Source: Dactylis glomerata
Lineage: Eukaryota; Streptophyta; Magnoliopsida; Poales; Poaceae
Length of the DNA stretch: 64,000 nt
Direction of reading: 5' to 3'
Assembly: GCA_007115705.1 (NCBI GenBank)
Contig: QXEO01000546.1
Location: 3,735,291-3,799,290, forward strand
This document shows positions 33,134 through 45,901 of the stretch, piece by piece (position 1 is the first letter of the stretch; each line of letters begins with the position of its first letter). The translations under genes were made by a program, and so were the position numbers. The notes beneath the pieces were generated by a model that did no database searches, had not been told where the DNA came from, and saw only the letters and a list, made by a program, of their open reading frames with translations.

Positions 33134-35408
33134 CATCCTGACTGTAGGAGACCTTAGTTAGCATGGGCGTTAGATAGGAAAAGTAGTATTTTGCTAAGAC
33201 TAATTGCAAAGTTTATTCTCCTAAGTAGCCAATAGTATGGTTTATACCTTACTTACCCTTTCAAAACTTCTAATCTTACCTCTCCAATTTTTCAAGGATT
33301 TTAAAGATTTTACTCTCTTGTCTTTCCCACTTCAAATTTAAATAATGGCCATTATACCCCAATTAGACCTGAAACTTAGCAACACAGGATGAAGCAAATA
33401 TTTAGAAGGACGTCTTGAAACCTCCCCAACCGCAAAGAAAGAAGAGTGTTGACAATTACTTTGCCTTTGGTTGACACCAATGGCTTTGTCAAGATGCTGG
33501 CCTTGTTCCTCCTTGGACTCACACTTTTGTAGTCGTCAAGGACCAGGTTCTCAGCAGCTTGACTAGTATTTGCTAGGTTTGTGAGGCGAATATGTCACTG
33601 ATGGCGCACTTCAGCAATCCCTATAAGGACCTCACAACCATTTTTTGAGATGCAAGAAGACCTACCAATCCGCACTTCCCAAATCAACATCAGTGGCTCG
33701 AAAACGACCGCCATCAAGTTTCAGCTGAAGCCAGAAGCAAGAAAATGAAGGAGTCAACGACTCTGACCAACCTGGCCCCTAGGATTAATAGGATAAGCTC
33801 AATTGCATAGGTTGAGCTAACCCCAAGTATCGCGAGATTGTTAGGTGTCCTTGGTACTTGTAGTACCTTGTGTGTTCTTGGTGTTATTTGCAGTTGCCTT
33901 GTGTGTTTCTTGGTTGTGTGTTGTTACCTTGTGTTTGTGCTTGTTTTTGGCCTCTCGGTCTTAAAAAAAAGCCCTCTAGTGTGTAAAGACCTAAATAGGA
34001 AAACCTCTCTAGAATGTGTTTTCCCTCTCATCTATTTATGTCAGCTCGAGTAGCATAGGAAGTTAAAAGTGAAACATTGATTCTAACCTCGATAATAGTG
34101 GATTATAACTCTCCTTGCAAACCATACCCAAGATTCGACGCGGCAATTTTTGCTACGAGTTTCAAGCTTCGTCGAGGCCTCTCTACAATGTCAAGGGAGT
34201 TGAAGATAGACCCGCTTGGTCTAAGGAAGGCTTCTAGAAGACAAAAAATTCACCAACCAGGATCGACTAACCTAAATCTAGAGTTTCCTAATGTTGATGA
34301 TACTCTCTTAACATCCCGGCACTTGCTAATATTCTAACCAGCCAACTAACATTGAGCATGGAAGTATCAAAGTCAAGCCTGACTTTAGAAGATCAACCCG
34401 GTATCGCCGCTTGAAGCCCAAAGACTCATGTGCTTGATCTCCATTGAGTAAATAGAAGGATGATGACTCAAAAAAAAGTCATCAATGTCGACTCTGCATT
34501 TAGGAGATATCCGTGGGGGTAGCAATAAGAAGAAGTGAAGACTTTTCTAACTAACTCACTCGCTCGTCCAAATTTTTGACGGGTTTGAAACCAAAACTGA
34601 CTTATGCCACGGGTAGAAATCCACATGAAGATTTATCGGAAGATGAAGTTGACTCAAGGTATCCCAATATACCTCAAGATCGTCAAGGCTATAAGAAGAT
34701 GGGGAAGCAAGAAGACCTTCAATGGTATCCACCAACCCAAAGACAAGAAGGAACAAATCATTGACTACTGGAAGACACAGCGTTGGTGGTGCGCCGTCAC
34801 CTAGAGTTTTTGTAGCTCAAACACGAGACAACCCAGAAGAATGGTTTCTATGAGGACTAACCTGCGCCTTGGTAGTTAGGAAGTGTAGAGGACGAAGTCG
34901 ACAGATTTGACATGCCTATCTAGGTCGAAGCATAAATGCTCTTGTGTACCATCCTCAGAGGACTGCAAGCTTGAGATTAAAGGTCTACACCAACATCAAG
35001 CTTCAAGACGCAACACCAAGAATTGAAGACTCCATTAATCTACATGACGGAAGCGATGACCCCGAGCAAACAAAAACTACCCAAGAAGCCTCGACCCTTC
35101 AAGACCTCATTTGTGAGCTGAAAACCTTCTGACTCTTGAAGAATCTTTCTGGGCATACTAGATAGCCTAACCCCGCTAACCTTAAAAATGTCCCGATGAG
35201 GTTCCGACAGGATACTTTCGGCAACATCAACTCTTCAGCCATCAACTTCAGCAACTGAAGACGATCTACACCTTCGGCAAAAGAAAGTCTTTGATGCAAC
35301 TCAAAGCATCACCAGTGGGTTGGAAGAGCAACCATTGTGGCCTAACCCTAACTTAGTCTCAGCACCTCTTACTACTACGCTTAGGAATCTCGGGATGAGA
35401 TTCTGTTT

Positions 35409-35422
35409 AAGGGGGGAAGAGC
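35409..35422 (+). other. Polypurine tract of LARD
   Basis: AAGGGGGGAAGAGC immediately precedes the TGTAACACC start of the 3' LTR. Confidence 0.88.
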
Positions 35423-38400
35423 TGTAACACCCCAACCTTTGTAACCCTGTTTAAGCAGAGTTTTGTAATGCAAAAATGAGGGCCAACAAAAACTTTTTAC
35501 AACTAAATAAGAAAAATGGTGTTTCCTGCATGTTTGCCTAGATTGTTGTGAAAAATCTTGTTTGCAAGGTATGGATTGTTGAATAAGTGTGTGGACCAAC
35601 ACAATCCTAGTGTTCTTGTGATTATGCCCTCACTTTTATTTCTAGATTTTTCTCCAAACAAATTAACTTGGAACCTCCCTTATTTTCAAAATGTTTTATT
35701 TTCCAAAACAGGGGCCAAGACCTATTTTGAAACAAAAGCTTTACAAAGACTATGTACTTATAATACTAAAGGGATATAGTCTTGTGATCCCACTATTTTA
35801 TAAATTACTATTAAAAAAACCTTTTTGATAAGTGGTCTTTCAAAACCCCCTTTGAGAAAACTATATGAAGGAGATGTTTATGTCTCCACTAACTTCTAAA
35901 AGTATTTACCAAAACTTTACTTCCTTATTTACAACCCTTCTCAGCAATCTGAAAGGTATGACCCCCATGGAGCACTTTCTCAGACCATTGCTCTCATGGT
36001 GTTTGTGCATGAGTTTTACTATGATTGAATGTGTGTGACTTTGTTTGACCTCCTCTTGTGTGCATGATTGTTTTTCTTGGAGAAATTCCTTCACTCCTAG
36101 TTGTTACTCCTAAAAGCTTATTAATGCTTGATAGCATCTAAGTGAAGCCAAGAAGTATCATAGAGGCAAGTGAAATTTTTAAATCGTCCAAGTTTCTAGT
36201 TTGGCCCTATCTTCACTTCTGTTAAAGAATTCGATTCTCAGGCACTTGTCTTAAGCTCATACCTTATATCTAGGACAATTCACCTACCTAGAACTCATAT
36301 TTTTCATCTGATATCCCATTCTATCCATTAACACTTGGTCAATTGAGACCCTGCTATTTGTTATGACCCTATTTCTGACCTTAACCAAATCAGTGACCAT
36401 TTGACCTTCATCTGATTTTTCCTTTTTCACCATACCTTTAAAATTCAAAGTACATTAAGTAGGGACTCTCTTATGCTCTATTTATCTTCTTCTTGACCTA
36501 CTCGACACCTCCATACACTTGCAAGCCCATTTTGGGGCTTTGCATTAAATAATATGGGTTAGTTTTGAGCTCTAGTCAAAATTATTCCATCCTTTTTATT
36601 TCTTTATGAATTCTAGATCATCTCTTAGCACTCACCATCAATTCTCTCCCAAATGCAACTCTTCCGAAAACACATTGCCATTCATAAATTTTATCACTCC
36701 GTTTTCATCGAAATAGTTTGCATATAACTATTTTCCTTTTTATGTTTTCTTATTAACCAAAATGCATGGAAATGGTAGCTATGCCATTTCTTGATTTTTC
36801 TTGCATCTTTCCAATCTGAGAAAATCTACTAGGCATGAGTATGCAAGTAGAACCTAAAAACCACATCTTGTTATTTTCGAATTTTTTTCAAAGGCTAACT
36901 CAAATGGATTTCGATCAAATTTGGAGCATCTCACATACAGAAATCTAAGCAGGTGCCAAATAAATTCTTGTTTGAATGGTATCATCCCTACATCAACATC
37001 ATCACCTCTCTGACCCATCATCTCATGTGAGTGCTTAGAAATATTTGCACCTTAAACTCACAAATCCACTTGACCTTTGCGTGCATTCATCACCGTATCC
37101 AACTCTAAACACCTAGTTCCATTTCAAACTCCATCAAACTAACACACTAACATCCCCTGCACCTATCGCTCCCTCTCTATCTGGACAGCCAGCCATGCTA
37201 CAGTACCTACTTTGTCCTTGTGCTCTTGGAGGACAAGGAGAATAACCGAAGTAAATATTGCAAAGAGCTTGCACTCCCTCCCTCTCAGTCTACTCTGTCA
37301 CAATCAACCCCCAATCACTTCGGCATGCTAATCCAGCTCAGCACCATGACCCCATGCCCTGTGGCTCGAGCTAGGTCCCTCCCAGCTCTCCCTCTTCTCT
37401 CACGCTCTTGTGCCACAAAGATGGCTTGGCCAGGAAGGAGAAGGGAGATCTAGCCCCTGTAATCGCGCCACTAGCCTCCCCTCTCTGCCCATAGTCAAAC
37501 CCTAGCATGCCCTTGTCCTTGTCCTCTTCCCTCCATCCTCTATCGACCTTGCCCTGGGAGCCGACGTTGTGCCGAACACCTGGAGGGCACGGACTCGACG
37601 TCCTCTCTCCAAGCACACTGACCTTCCCTTGACCTGTCCTCTCGCCACCCATACAGCCTCAGCGTATTGGCTTACCTGGCGCCGCCCCAACCCGCCCATC
37701 TCCTTGTCCCATTGCTCCTGGCCGTGCTCGCCGCGCACAGCCGCCAGTCAGCGAGTGCCACGTCGCTGGCAGAGCACCGGCCGCCTCCTAATCTCCTTCT
37801 TGCTCAAGGCATCCGTGCACCGCACCCTATTCTTTGACGCGCATCAAACTCATGCAGGCACTCGTTTAAGTGCTCGCCCACGATCAAGCTAGTGCACCTC
37901 GTCCACTACCATTGGTCTCTGTCTACGGTGCGCCGGCCGTGAGCTATAAAACGCCACCTCGAGACTTAGTCAGCACTGGACCACTCCAAAATCTCTCCCT
38001 CAGACCACAAGATCCGCAGAGAAGGGATGCCGCTCTGTCCTTCTTCTTCCTCCTGTCCATGCGGGCAAGCCGAAACTCATCTTGGTCTGCAACTCATTGA
38101 GCCGAGGGCACGCCGGCATAGGACTCCTCCGCCCCTCTTCTCAATATCTTTTGGTTACTCTCACTTCCTCTCCCTCGCGTGGTCCTAATCCTACCCTCTC
38201 CTGTGTCCAGGGGCTCGCGATGGAGGTCGCCTTCATCGAGTCTCTGCCGGCCGTGCCGTCGCGCCATGTCTCGCCATCCGCGTCAGCAACCTGGGGACTC
38301 CTCATCGCTTCCAAGGCATCTTGGACAGGACTCCTCTCGTCTCCATCGTCCTCCGTGACCCCTCCGTCGTCCCCAAGGTTCCCCGGTGAGCTCCCCATCC

Positions 38401-41183
38401 TCGTCTCCGACGTCCACCTGTGGCCGCCTCCGTCGAGTAGCCAGCCATCGTACATTGTCGAGATACCTGTAGCATGAATTTTAAAGCGCCAAGGCATGCA
38501 AAGATTCGGCCCAGCATGGTTTGGCCCAGATCCTATTTAAAAACGGCCCGTGCTTGTTTTTTTAGGAACCCTATTACTCATTTTAACCTTTATCTCAGGT
38601 CTGCAAACTTGCAAAATCCGTAGAAAAATAAATTTGGGTCCAATTGAGTTGATTCAAAATTATTTGGAAACCTTGTTAAAATATCTATCTTGTGTCACTG
38701 GCCCCATGTCATTTGGATCCCTGTAGCATTAGGTGTATTTAATCTTGTGAATTATGCACCTTTTCAATCAAGTTTGCAAATCAGAAGCTTTGTAGAATCA
38801 AATTGAATGAATCTCATTTCCAGTAATACTATGATCTGATATCTTGCCTGTGACACTTGGTTTGCTATTTTAGGCTGTCTATATTCTCAGTAGTAATTAG
38901 GATGATGTTTAGGGTAAATTTTAATGTTTTATTTTTTCATATCCATTAGGAAAACTATTTTGGTATGATTCCAACTTGTTTGGAACATGAATTTCAGTAG
39001 CTTTCCAAAATGACCTCTGGTAGAATTTTGTGAGTTCTAGAGAGTGTTTGGGGAATTATTTGCTCCTTTGGTCATAGTTAGCACTATTTAGTTTGCAAGA
39101 AATTATTTATAGATCCTATTTGAATGAATCCACTTTTGTTGGATTCATAAAAAGGATACCTTTATAATGGTATGCTGGTAGCATGCTTTGAACTAGTAGA
39201 ATTACCTGCTTGCTATTTAGGGATAAATTAGGGTTTGTTAATAGTTAAATCTTTGCCTTTTTCCTATAAATAGTTAGTGGTATACAAATACCTGAAATTG
39301 TTTAGTGAGACAACTTGGTTGCTTCTGATACTTGTTTGGTGTGGAATGTATGTTGTTGTGGTTTGTGTGTTCGCTGAATGCTTGCATGCTTATATGTTGT
39401 CCTTGTTTATCGACGCTAGATTCAAATGACACCGAGAGTACCGAGGAAAGAGGAAAGTATTTGGATATCAAGGAGAAGACCAGGGACAAGCTGAGAAAGG
39501 CAAGCCATCTAAACTTGATTCATATCTGATCCTAATTTTACTTATTGCATGTTTTATAAATGTTTATGAAATTGCATAATTTTATATTGTTATCACCTCT
39601 AGATAGCAATTATTGGCGACTTGGCTCCACAAGTCATTTGTTATCATCCTTATGGATGACACCCTCTCGACACCTACTTATCCCCTGGGTTAGTGGTATG
39701 ATGGTTAGCATCATGACCTTTGGAAAACCGTGTAGTGGAGCAAAAACTCTAGGATGGGAACACTCGCCGGAAAGATTTTGGAAATGTTTTCGAAAACCTT
39801 GGAGTAGCATCTACTCCACTGAAATGTTTTCAAAGTGAATTTGGGGACAAATGAAGTTGGACATGAAGGAAGAAGGTGTTGGTGGTTTTATAAAAGGCAT
39901 TGGTGTTTCTTTGTAGTCGCTCGGAACAATTAACCCGTGCAACCACGATTACCCTGGTATGGGATGGGGCTTACCTCGTAGTTTGTTTATTTTAGTATGG
40001 GAGTCTCATAACTATATAAGGGTACGCGGTACCCCGGAATCTGGATTGCTGCAAGTAAGTGGGCAATAGTAAATCGGGATTCAGCGAGGGATTTATCCGG
40101 CCGGAAGACACTATGGGTCTGCTGATGTGGCACTGGAGTTACGCTCGAATGTGGAGGTAGACTGCCAGGGTGTGCCGGGGAGGTACATACTCCATAGGGT
40201 AGATTCCCGTACTAAGGTAGATAAGCGAAAGGCTTTGATCGGGTGCTTGTCGTGGCATATGGTGTTATGCGGGGAAGATGCCCACACGATGAGTACCCGG
40301 ATGATTGTGGGTAAAGTGCACAACCTCTGCAGAGTGTAAATCTATTCGAATAGCCGAGTCCTCGGTCATGGACGGTTGGAAAGATCACTACATTGCCCAA
40401 TGCAGTTTTGGTTTTAAAAAGTGGTTTTCAGAAAAATGGAGGAAAGTGCCGGACGGAGTACTCGGAGGGTACTGCCATGGCACGGTTATGGTTCGGAGTA
40501 CTTACAGGGTACTGCCGAGGGAATGGATATGGTCATGTGTGATTGACCTGGTTTTATAAAGGAAGGTGGTCATGTTTGATTGACCACCGGCTCTCTCATG
40601 AAAACCAAATGAATTTCCCCCTTTCCTAGAGATTTTACTAAAAAGGTTTTCTAAATGTTTTTCTTTAATAAGGATATAGAAATGTCGTAAGACATGCTAT
40701 ATCGACACGACAAATTGACTAGATAGGATAAACTAGATTAGAGCCTTTTTCCCTTGCTACAGCCAAAATGCATAATTAATGTTCTTCCCTTAGATGGTTT
40801 GCGAGTACAATTCAAAATATACTCATGGCTTTGTCCCTGGCTATTAACTTGGTCAGATTATGAAGAAGGTTATGGGGACGATGGTGAGGAGTACGATGAT
40901 GCCGGTGCGAACTAGGAACGTCTCCCAGTCAGTTGCCTGTAGGGTAGTAGACTTGACGTGGGTCATCAACGCTGCTTGGTATCCGCTGCTTAGTTGTAAA
41001 CTTGCCCTGCGTGGCAATTTCAGTCTTGATCGTGTGACCAATTGTAAGTATATTATTCGGTACTGTAATGGATGAGGTAATTTTGGTATCAACTCGGATA
41101 TGTGGATTCACGACACACTGATCATGGGATCGTAAATTGTATGCATATCGGGTATTCCAGATGGGTAATCCGGGGTCCCCACA
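35423..41183 (+). repeat. 3' LTR of LARD element (5761 bp)
   Basis: Direct repeat of 27355-33117 along its full length, with scattered substitutions and few indels (for example in the A/T run near 35810). It is followed by the TAACT target duplication at 41184-41188. Confidence 0.93.
39263..39273 (+). promoter_or_regulatory. TATA box in 3' LTR of LARD
   Basis: CCTATAAATAG, the counterpart of 31197-31207. From here transcription would read out of the element into the DNA to the right. Confidence 0.55.
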
Positions 41184-42520
41184 TAACTTCATCAAGAGTA
41201 CAATTTTGTTGAAGAGAAGAAATAAGTAAATGATAGTTTTGACATTTTCCCTAGTTCTAACTGAAACAAACTCTAGTTTCACCACCATTAAATAATATAA
41301 TACAATTATTTTCCTCTTTATTTCTAGAATATTAAAATGTATTTAAATTTGTAAGGGCAATGACGTATCACCATGGATAGTTCGACATAGATAATCAATC
41401 ATTATACTAAATAGCCAAAAGTGATACCTTGTAATCGCAGGGCACAATGTCAAGAGTAAACGCCAACAATTTCACCAAGTAACAGCACACCAATATTTCT
41501 GCGAGGTGTGCTATAAATTCATGCAATACGTATGACAATCTATAAATTCATGATTTAGTTCAGTTCTTAGTGTTTTTCAGGTTTCCTTATCTGCAAGGTA
41601 GCGTTATAAATTTATGGAGGATGTATATGCATCAAGGTGTAGAGAAATGCTATAGATCTGACTTTTCTTGGATGATTTTTATCCAACTCCGCAGATCAAA
41701 CCATCTACATGGCTGGCAATAGCAAGCGATATGTGCATCGTAAAGTTGCGAAATAGAAAATTAACTGATATACACCAATTTCGCTCATGTTAAATTAAAC
41801 AATGACATGAACATAAAAGGCATGCGTCTCCTATAAGTGATGTCCAACCCTCTAGACTAAACCGCTCACCATAAACCTAATTTATTTCAGGTTAGGCACA
41901 TACCTTACCAAAAATCTTTAGAACGGAAGAAAACACACACACAAAACTGAAAATAAATGTAGTTGTAAGACAGTAGAGAATATGGAAGCGATCCTTTAAA
42001 GAAAAATACAACCTTACATCATATGCGTCTCCTCATGCAGCTGTCCGGTATGGCGCTTCTCCTATTCTTAGCAAAAGAGGTAGATACAATTAGAAATCTA
42101 CCTAAAAATCCTTTAAATCCTTATAAAAAATCTTTACATGTGAATACTATTTGACCTAAAAATATATTCTTTACCTCAAAGATTACTTGGGATTACCTGG
42201 GCTATTAATGGGAAGTTGGAGGCAATCCTTTTTTAACCGAATCATGTATGTACGTCGGAGAGAAATAAATCAAGAGCAGATCAAGAAGTTCCTTGCTATA
42301 GAATTCGTTAGTCCCAACCGCTGCTGAGTAGTACTAACACTCCAACATGCACGTGTCATCACCACCTTTTGCTCCTGCACAACATCTAACCACGATCTCC
42401 CTGTGTAAATTAGATATACCGATCTGATGCCTATACGAAGTAGATTGAGGATTACCTGCGGTGCGGCGTCATCGGGATGGATATTACAGCAGCACTAGGC
42501 GGCTGCCGACAACATGCAGG
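41184..42520. other. Unassigned AT-rich DNA between LARD and right CACTA
   Basis: About 1.3 kb has no coding region I can support and no clear element end. It may be the rest of the Helitron whose 3' end is at 26960, but I could not find a convincing Helitron 5' terminus. AGG at 42518-42520 may be the 3-bp target of the CACTA element; its partner lies beyond the window. Confidence 0.5.
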
Positions 42521-42805
42521 CACTAGTGGAAAAAGAGGCTTCTATCCGCCACCTTTAGTCCCCAAACTATTTGGGCCAGGACTAAAGGGGGCATTAGTTC
42601 CGGTTCGTGCCGCTGGGTACGGCCAGTATCTTAGTCCCGGTTCGTAACGGACCTTTAGTGCCGGTCGTTAACACGGACCGGCACTAGAGGTGTGGTGGGC
42701 GGGAACCCCACTGGTGGCGGCCTTTAGTCCCGGCCCGTGTTAACGACCGGGACTAAAGGGCGACCTTTAATCCCGCCTTTAACACGGACCGGGACTAAAG
42801 GCCGT
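42521..42805. repeat. CACTA left terminus and subterminal repeats
   Basis: The CACTA terminus is followed by many alternating copies of CCTTTAGTCCCGG and CCGGGACTAAAGG, plus variants with GTGCCGG or ATCCCG. Several pairs face each other with spacers such as CCCGTGTTAACGA, so they can form hairpins. These are the expected transposase-binding sites. Confidence 0.88.
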
Positions 42806-43700
42806 TGCCATAAAATGGAGCTTCTCTTCCCCCGAGCCTGCCAGTACGCTAATGATGGCCGGAAGCTTGGCTTGAGTGGGGAGGTTATGCCCAATTTTTT
42901 TATCAAAATTATCCAAGATTTTGAGTTATTTTATCTATCCAATTGGTTCAAAAGGTTAGCAACTTCACTCTTATCTTTAATTGCTAATTTAGCTAATATA
43001 ATGCTCTAGATCTGGTGAGATTTGTGGCTTTAATTTGGGAGTAATTATGGGAGTTTATTTGATTTATATAGCATTTGAGCTTAAATTAATTCCTTAGTTT
43101 GCACATGTGTAGAGGTGGTGTACTTGTATGTTGACCAAAATGAGTATGGAGTAGAAATTTGTCATGCACATATATAGCCCTTTTTATGCTTAAAAAAATA
43201 GAGGGATTTGTGGAGTAATTAATGTTAGAAAGTAATGTGGGAGTAATTGTGAGCTTATGTGATTTACAATAATAAATTTTGAGTAGGATTTGTTTGCAAT
43301 AATAATTTGTAAGGATGAGGCATTTTCTTGATTGATTTCCATGCACATAGCTCTTTTTATGCTCAAGAAAATAGAGGGATTTGTGGAGTAATGTTAGAGA
43401 GTAATGTGGGAGTATATATGATTTATATGCAATGTGAGTTCATTCCTTGTATTAATTTTGGTTTATTATATACTTACATAATAATGCAGATGAACCGGCA
43501 ATGGATGTACGGTAGCCGAGTCTCAAGCGAGTTCATTAAGGGCTTGCAAGATTTCCTCCGTGTGGCTGATGCGAACAAGCGGAATGGTTTTGTTGTCTAT
43601 CCATGTAGTGTGTGTAAGAATCAGAAGAATTACTCTTCCTCAAGAACCCTTCACATGCACCTGCTTCAGCACGGTTTCATGCCCAGCTACAATTGTTGGA

Positions 43701-43705
43701 CCAAG
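43701..43705. repeat. Target-site duplication CCAAG, left copy
   Basis: CCAAG precedes the LTR start at 43706 and recurs at 52739-52743 after the other LTR, inside the transposase coding sequence. Confidence 0.95.
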
Positions 43706-44815
43706 TGATCTGTTGAGATTATAGGGGGGTTTTTCTAGTCGTCTCCACAGGGATCAACACAAATGAGACTATTTCCTAATTTCCAGAAGCTAAGCAGAAA
43801 AGTGGGGTTTTTGGTGTTGTAAACAGAAAAGTAACAGGAGGTTTTGAGCAGGGAAGTTTTAACATAACAAGTTCAAGGATTTCTTGTTTGTCAGACAAGA
43901 AAGCATTGAACAAACTAGCAAATTTTAGACAGGGATATGTTTTTGGGACTAGGTGCAGAGACTAGTCTTACACCTACAGATCAAGCAAGTGCAACACAGT
44001 TTTCATAGTAATCTTAGAGTTTACAATGGAGTGTGTCACTCAAACCATAGCAAAGGTCAAAGACAAGTTTCAAACTGCTTTACAACGCAAGATCAACACA
44101 ACAGATCACAGAGCATGAGGGAAAGGAAGAGAGATTTGTTGTTTGTCACCGAAGGCTTGCCGTGGCAGAGAAAGTAGAAGAATTGCTGTCGCGGCAGAGG
44201 ATGCAGAGGTTGAGGGAGAGCTGGGCCTTCAGATCCTTGGGGCTATGTTCATCCTGTGTTCTTGAGGTTCCTGAGGGAGTTCTTGGAGTTCTTGGTGGAC
44301 GCCATGGATCCAGTCTTGTTACAACAGAGGAGAAGAGGGATAAGGGTGGAAAAGTTTTTGTGTTGGACTATGGAGGAGGAAGGTTTTGGTGGAGTGGTGG
44401 ATGGATGGAGTGGCTGTGGATGCGAGGTGAGAGATGGAGATGGTGGGAGTGAACCTGGACCTCTCCTTTTAAAGACTTTTTGTGGCATTCTTGCTGCGGC
44501 GTAGAGGAGTAGTGGGAAGTTGGTGGCGGCAGCGGCTTTTCTGCTTTTGCCGTTTTTCCTGTCTTCTTGTGCCGTACCAGCCACTTTCTGTCGTGCTTGC
44601 TTTTCTTGCTCCTCAAGATGTACTCCTCCATTCCTGGTGGCTTGGTCTTTGGTTTGAATTACTCTGACTTGTAGATTTAAGTGCCTTGGCGCACTGATCT
44701 GTGACAAAGGATCAAATGATGTAAAATGTTGGTGCAACACTGGTAGAAATGAGGTAAAACAGACAAGTTTTATGGTTGCAAGGTTCAGATATATGTGTAA
44801 ATCTTAGAGTGATCA
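43706..44815 (-). repeat. 3' LTR of Athila-like element (1110 bp)
   Basis: It begins TGATCTGTTGAG and ends AGAGTGATCA on the plus strand, so the ends form the inverted repeat TGATC/GATCA. It equals 51629-52738 except for about six single-base changes. It contains open frames (44249-44740 minus, for instance) that are also in the other LTR but have no known homology. Confidence 0.95.
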
Positions 44816-44828
44816 AAACCCCCAGACC
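44816..44828 (-). other. Polypurine tract of Athila-like element
   Basis: GGTCTGGGGGTTT on the minus strand abuts the 3' LTR. Confidence 0.7.
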
Positions 44829-45069
44829 AAAACCTTTGCTTGCCCTCAAGTAAAGAATGGTGCATTGTACCAAACAAAATGTAACAGAGCATGATGAGGG
44901 ACATTGCTGACTCAATGCAGATAAATCTTGCAATTGCCAATTCAAAAACAAGTTTCACAAGAGAATTTGAGTATGTCTAGATCAAACAACATGGACACAT
45001 GAGTATAAAGTAATTGACTCTGAAATTGAAAACTCAAGATCCAGTACATAGCCCAATATGTAATGCAAA

Positions 45070-45375
45070 TTAGTGCTTCACCTATTACAGTTCCCAGGAA
45101 CATAATAGGCTAATGCATAGACAAGTTAGTTAGTTAGTAACTTAGCTTGATGGGTCAACTTAGTTAGTGCTTCACACACTACAATCCCAGGATCATAGGT
45201 GCTAGTGCTTTAGGATATTTACAACAAGTTTTACTTAGCATCATCAGGTTAGTGCTTCACACACCACAATCCAGAGATCATGGTTGCTAATGCTAAACTT
45301 TTTCCTTCCTGTTAGTATGTTAGTGCTTCACAAATCACAATCCAGAGATCATGTTTGCTAATGCAAAAAATGCAA
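45070..45375 (-). repeat. Four degenerate repeats in the 3' non-coding region of the Athila-like element
   Basis: Four units start TTAGTGCTTCA (45070, 45164, 45249, 45320), each followed by an A/C-rich stretch, a CAGGATCAT or GAGATCAT motif and GCTAATGC. Spacing is 94, 85 and 71 bases. They lie between the integrase stop and the 3' LTR, where Athila elements often carry an env-like gene, which is absent here. Confidence 0.65.
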
Positions 45376-45901
45376 CAGATGCAATTGGTTAGGGGCTAAG
45401 AAATGGATCATGAACTTCATTCTTAGGGCAATTAACAAATATACTGATGTTTCACAGGTTCTTTGAGTAGAGACATACAAAGGTTCTGATTTGAAACTTG
45501 GCTTTGAAAATAGGCATTTGCAAGAGTTATAAGCAGATTCAAAGCAAAGTTCTTCATAGCATGCAAAGTGATATTTTCAGGTTCAAGCAACAAAATTTGA
45601 TTTGTTTCTTAACAGAGCACTTTCACACAAGATCAAACAATAGTATAGTATATTCTGATTCAGATTCTAACAAATGTGTGGAAATGGAAAGTGTTCACCT
45701 GATGGTTTTCCTGCTTCTCTGCCTTGTCAATCAACAGCAATCTTTCTCCTCATCCAAGTTATCACTGAAACAACAAAAAGAAACAAACACACAAGGCAAA
45801 AACATAAAAAGGTGAAAGGGAAATATATGATACAAGGGATACCAGGTTTCCTCCTGGAAGAGAGCTTGTTTAAAGTCACTAGCTTGACTATAGCTTCATC
45901 A

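Larger units (their letters stand above)
33118..35422 (+). other. Non-coding internal domain of LARD element
   Basis: 2305 bases between the LTRs start with the primer site and end with a polypurine tract. All open frames are short (under about 90 codons) and none shows capsid, protease, reverse transcriptase or integrase motifs. A degenerate T-rich stretch at 33830-33960 stands out. In known LARDs such internal domains are thought to serve packaging and priming only. Confidence 0.8.
27355..41183 (+). mobile_element. Large retrotransposon derivative with 5.76-kb LTRs (13,829 bp)
   Basis: Two near-identical direct repeats (27355-33117 and 35423-41183) both start TGTAACACCCC and end GGGGTCCCCACA. 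A tRNA-Met-type primer site (33122-33133) follows the left LTR, a polypurine tract (35409-35422) precedes the right LTR, and TAACT flanks the whole. The LTRs make up 83% of the element, and the 2.3-kb internal domain has no gag or pol. This is the layout of LARDs such as barley Sukkula. I cannot confirm the family. The LTRs differ by roughly 2% in two sampled stretches totalling about 950 bases. Confidence 0.92.

Noticed and set aside
44249..44740. 163-codon minus-strand ORF, identical at 52172-52663
   Set aside because: It lies inside both LTRs of the young Athila-like element; identity is explained by recent insertion. No homology recognised, and frames on the other strand are also open.
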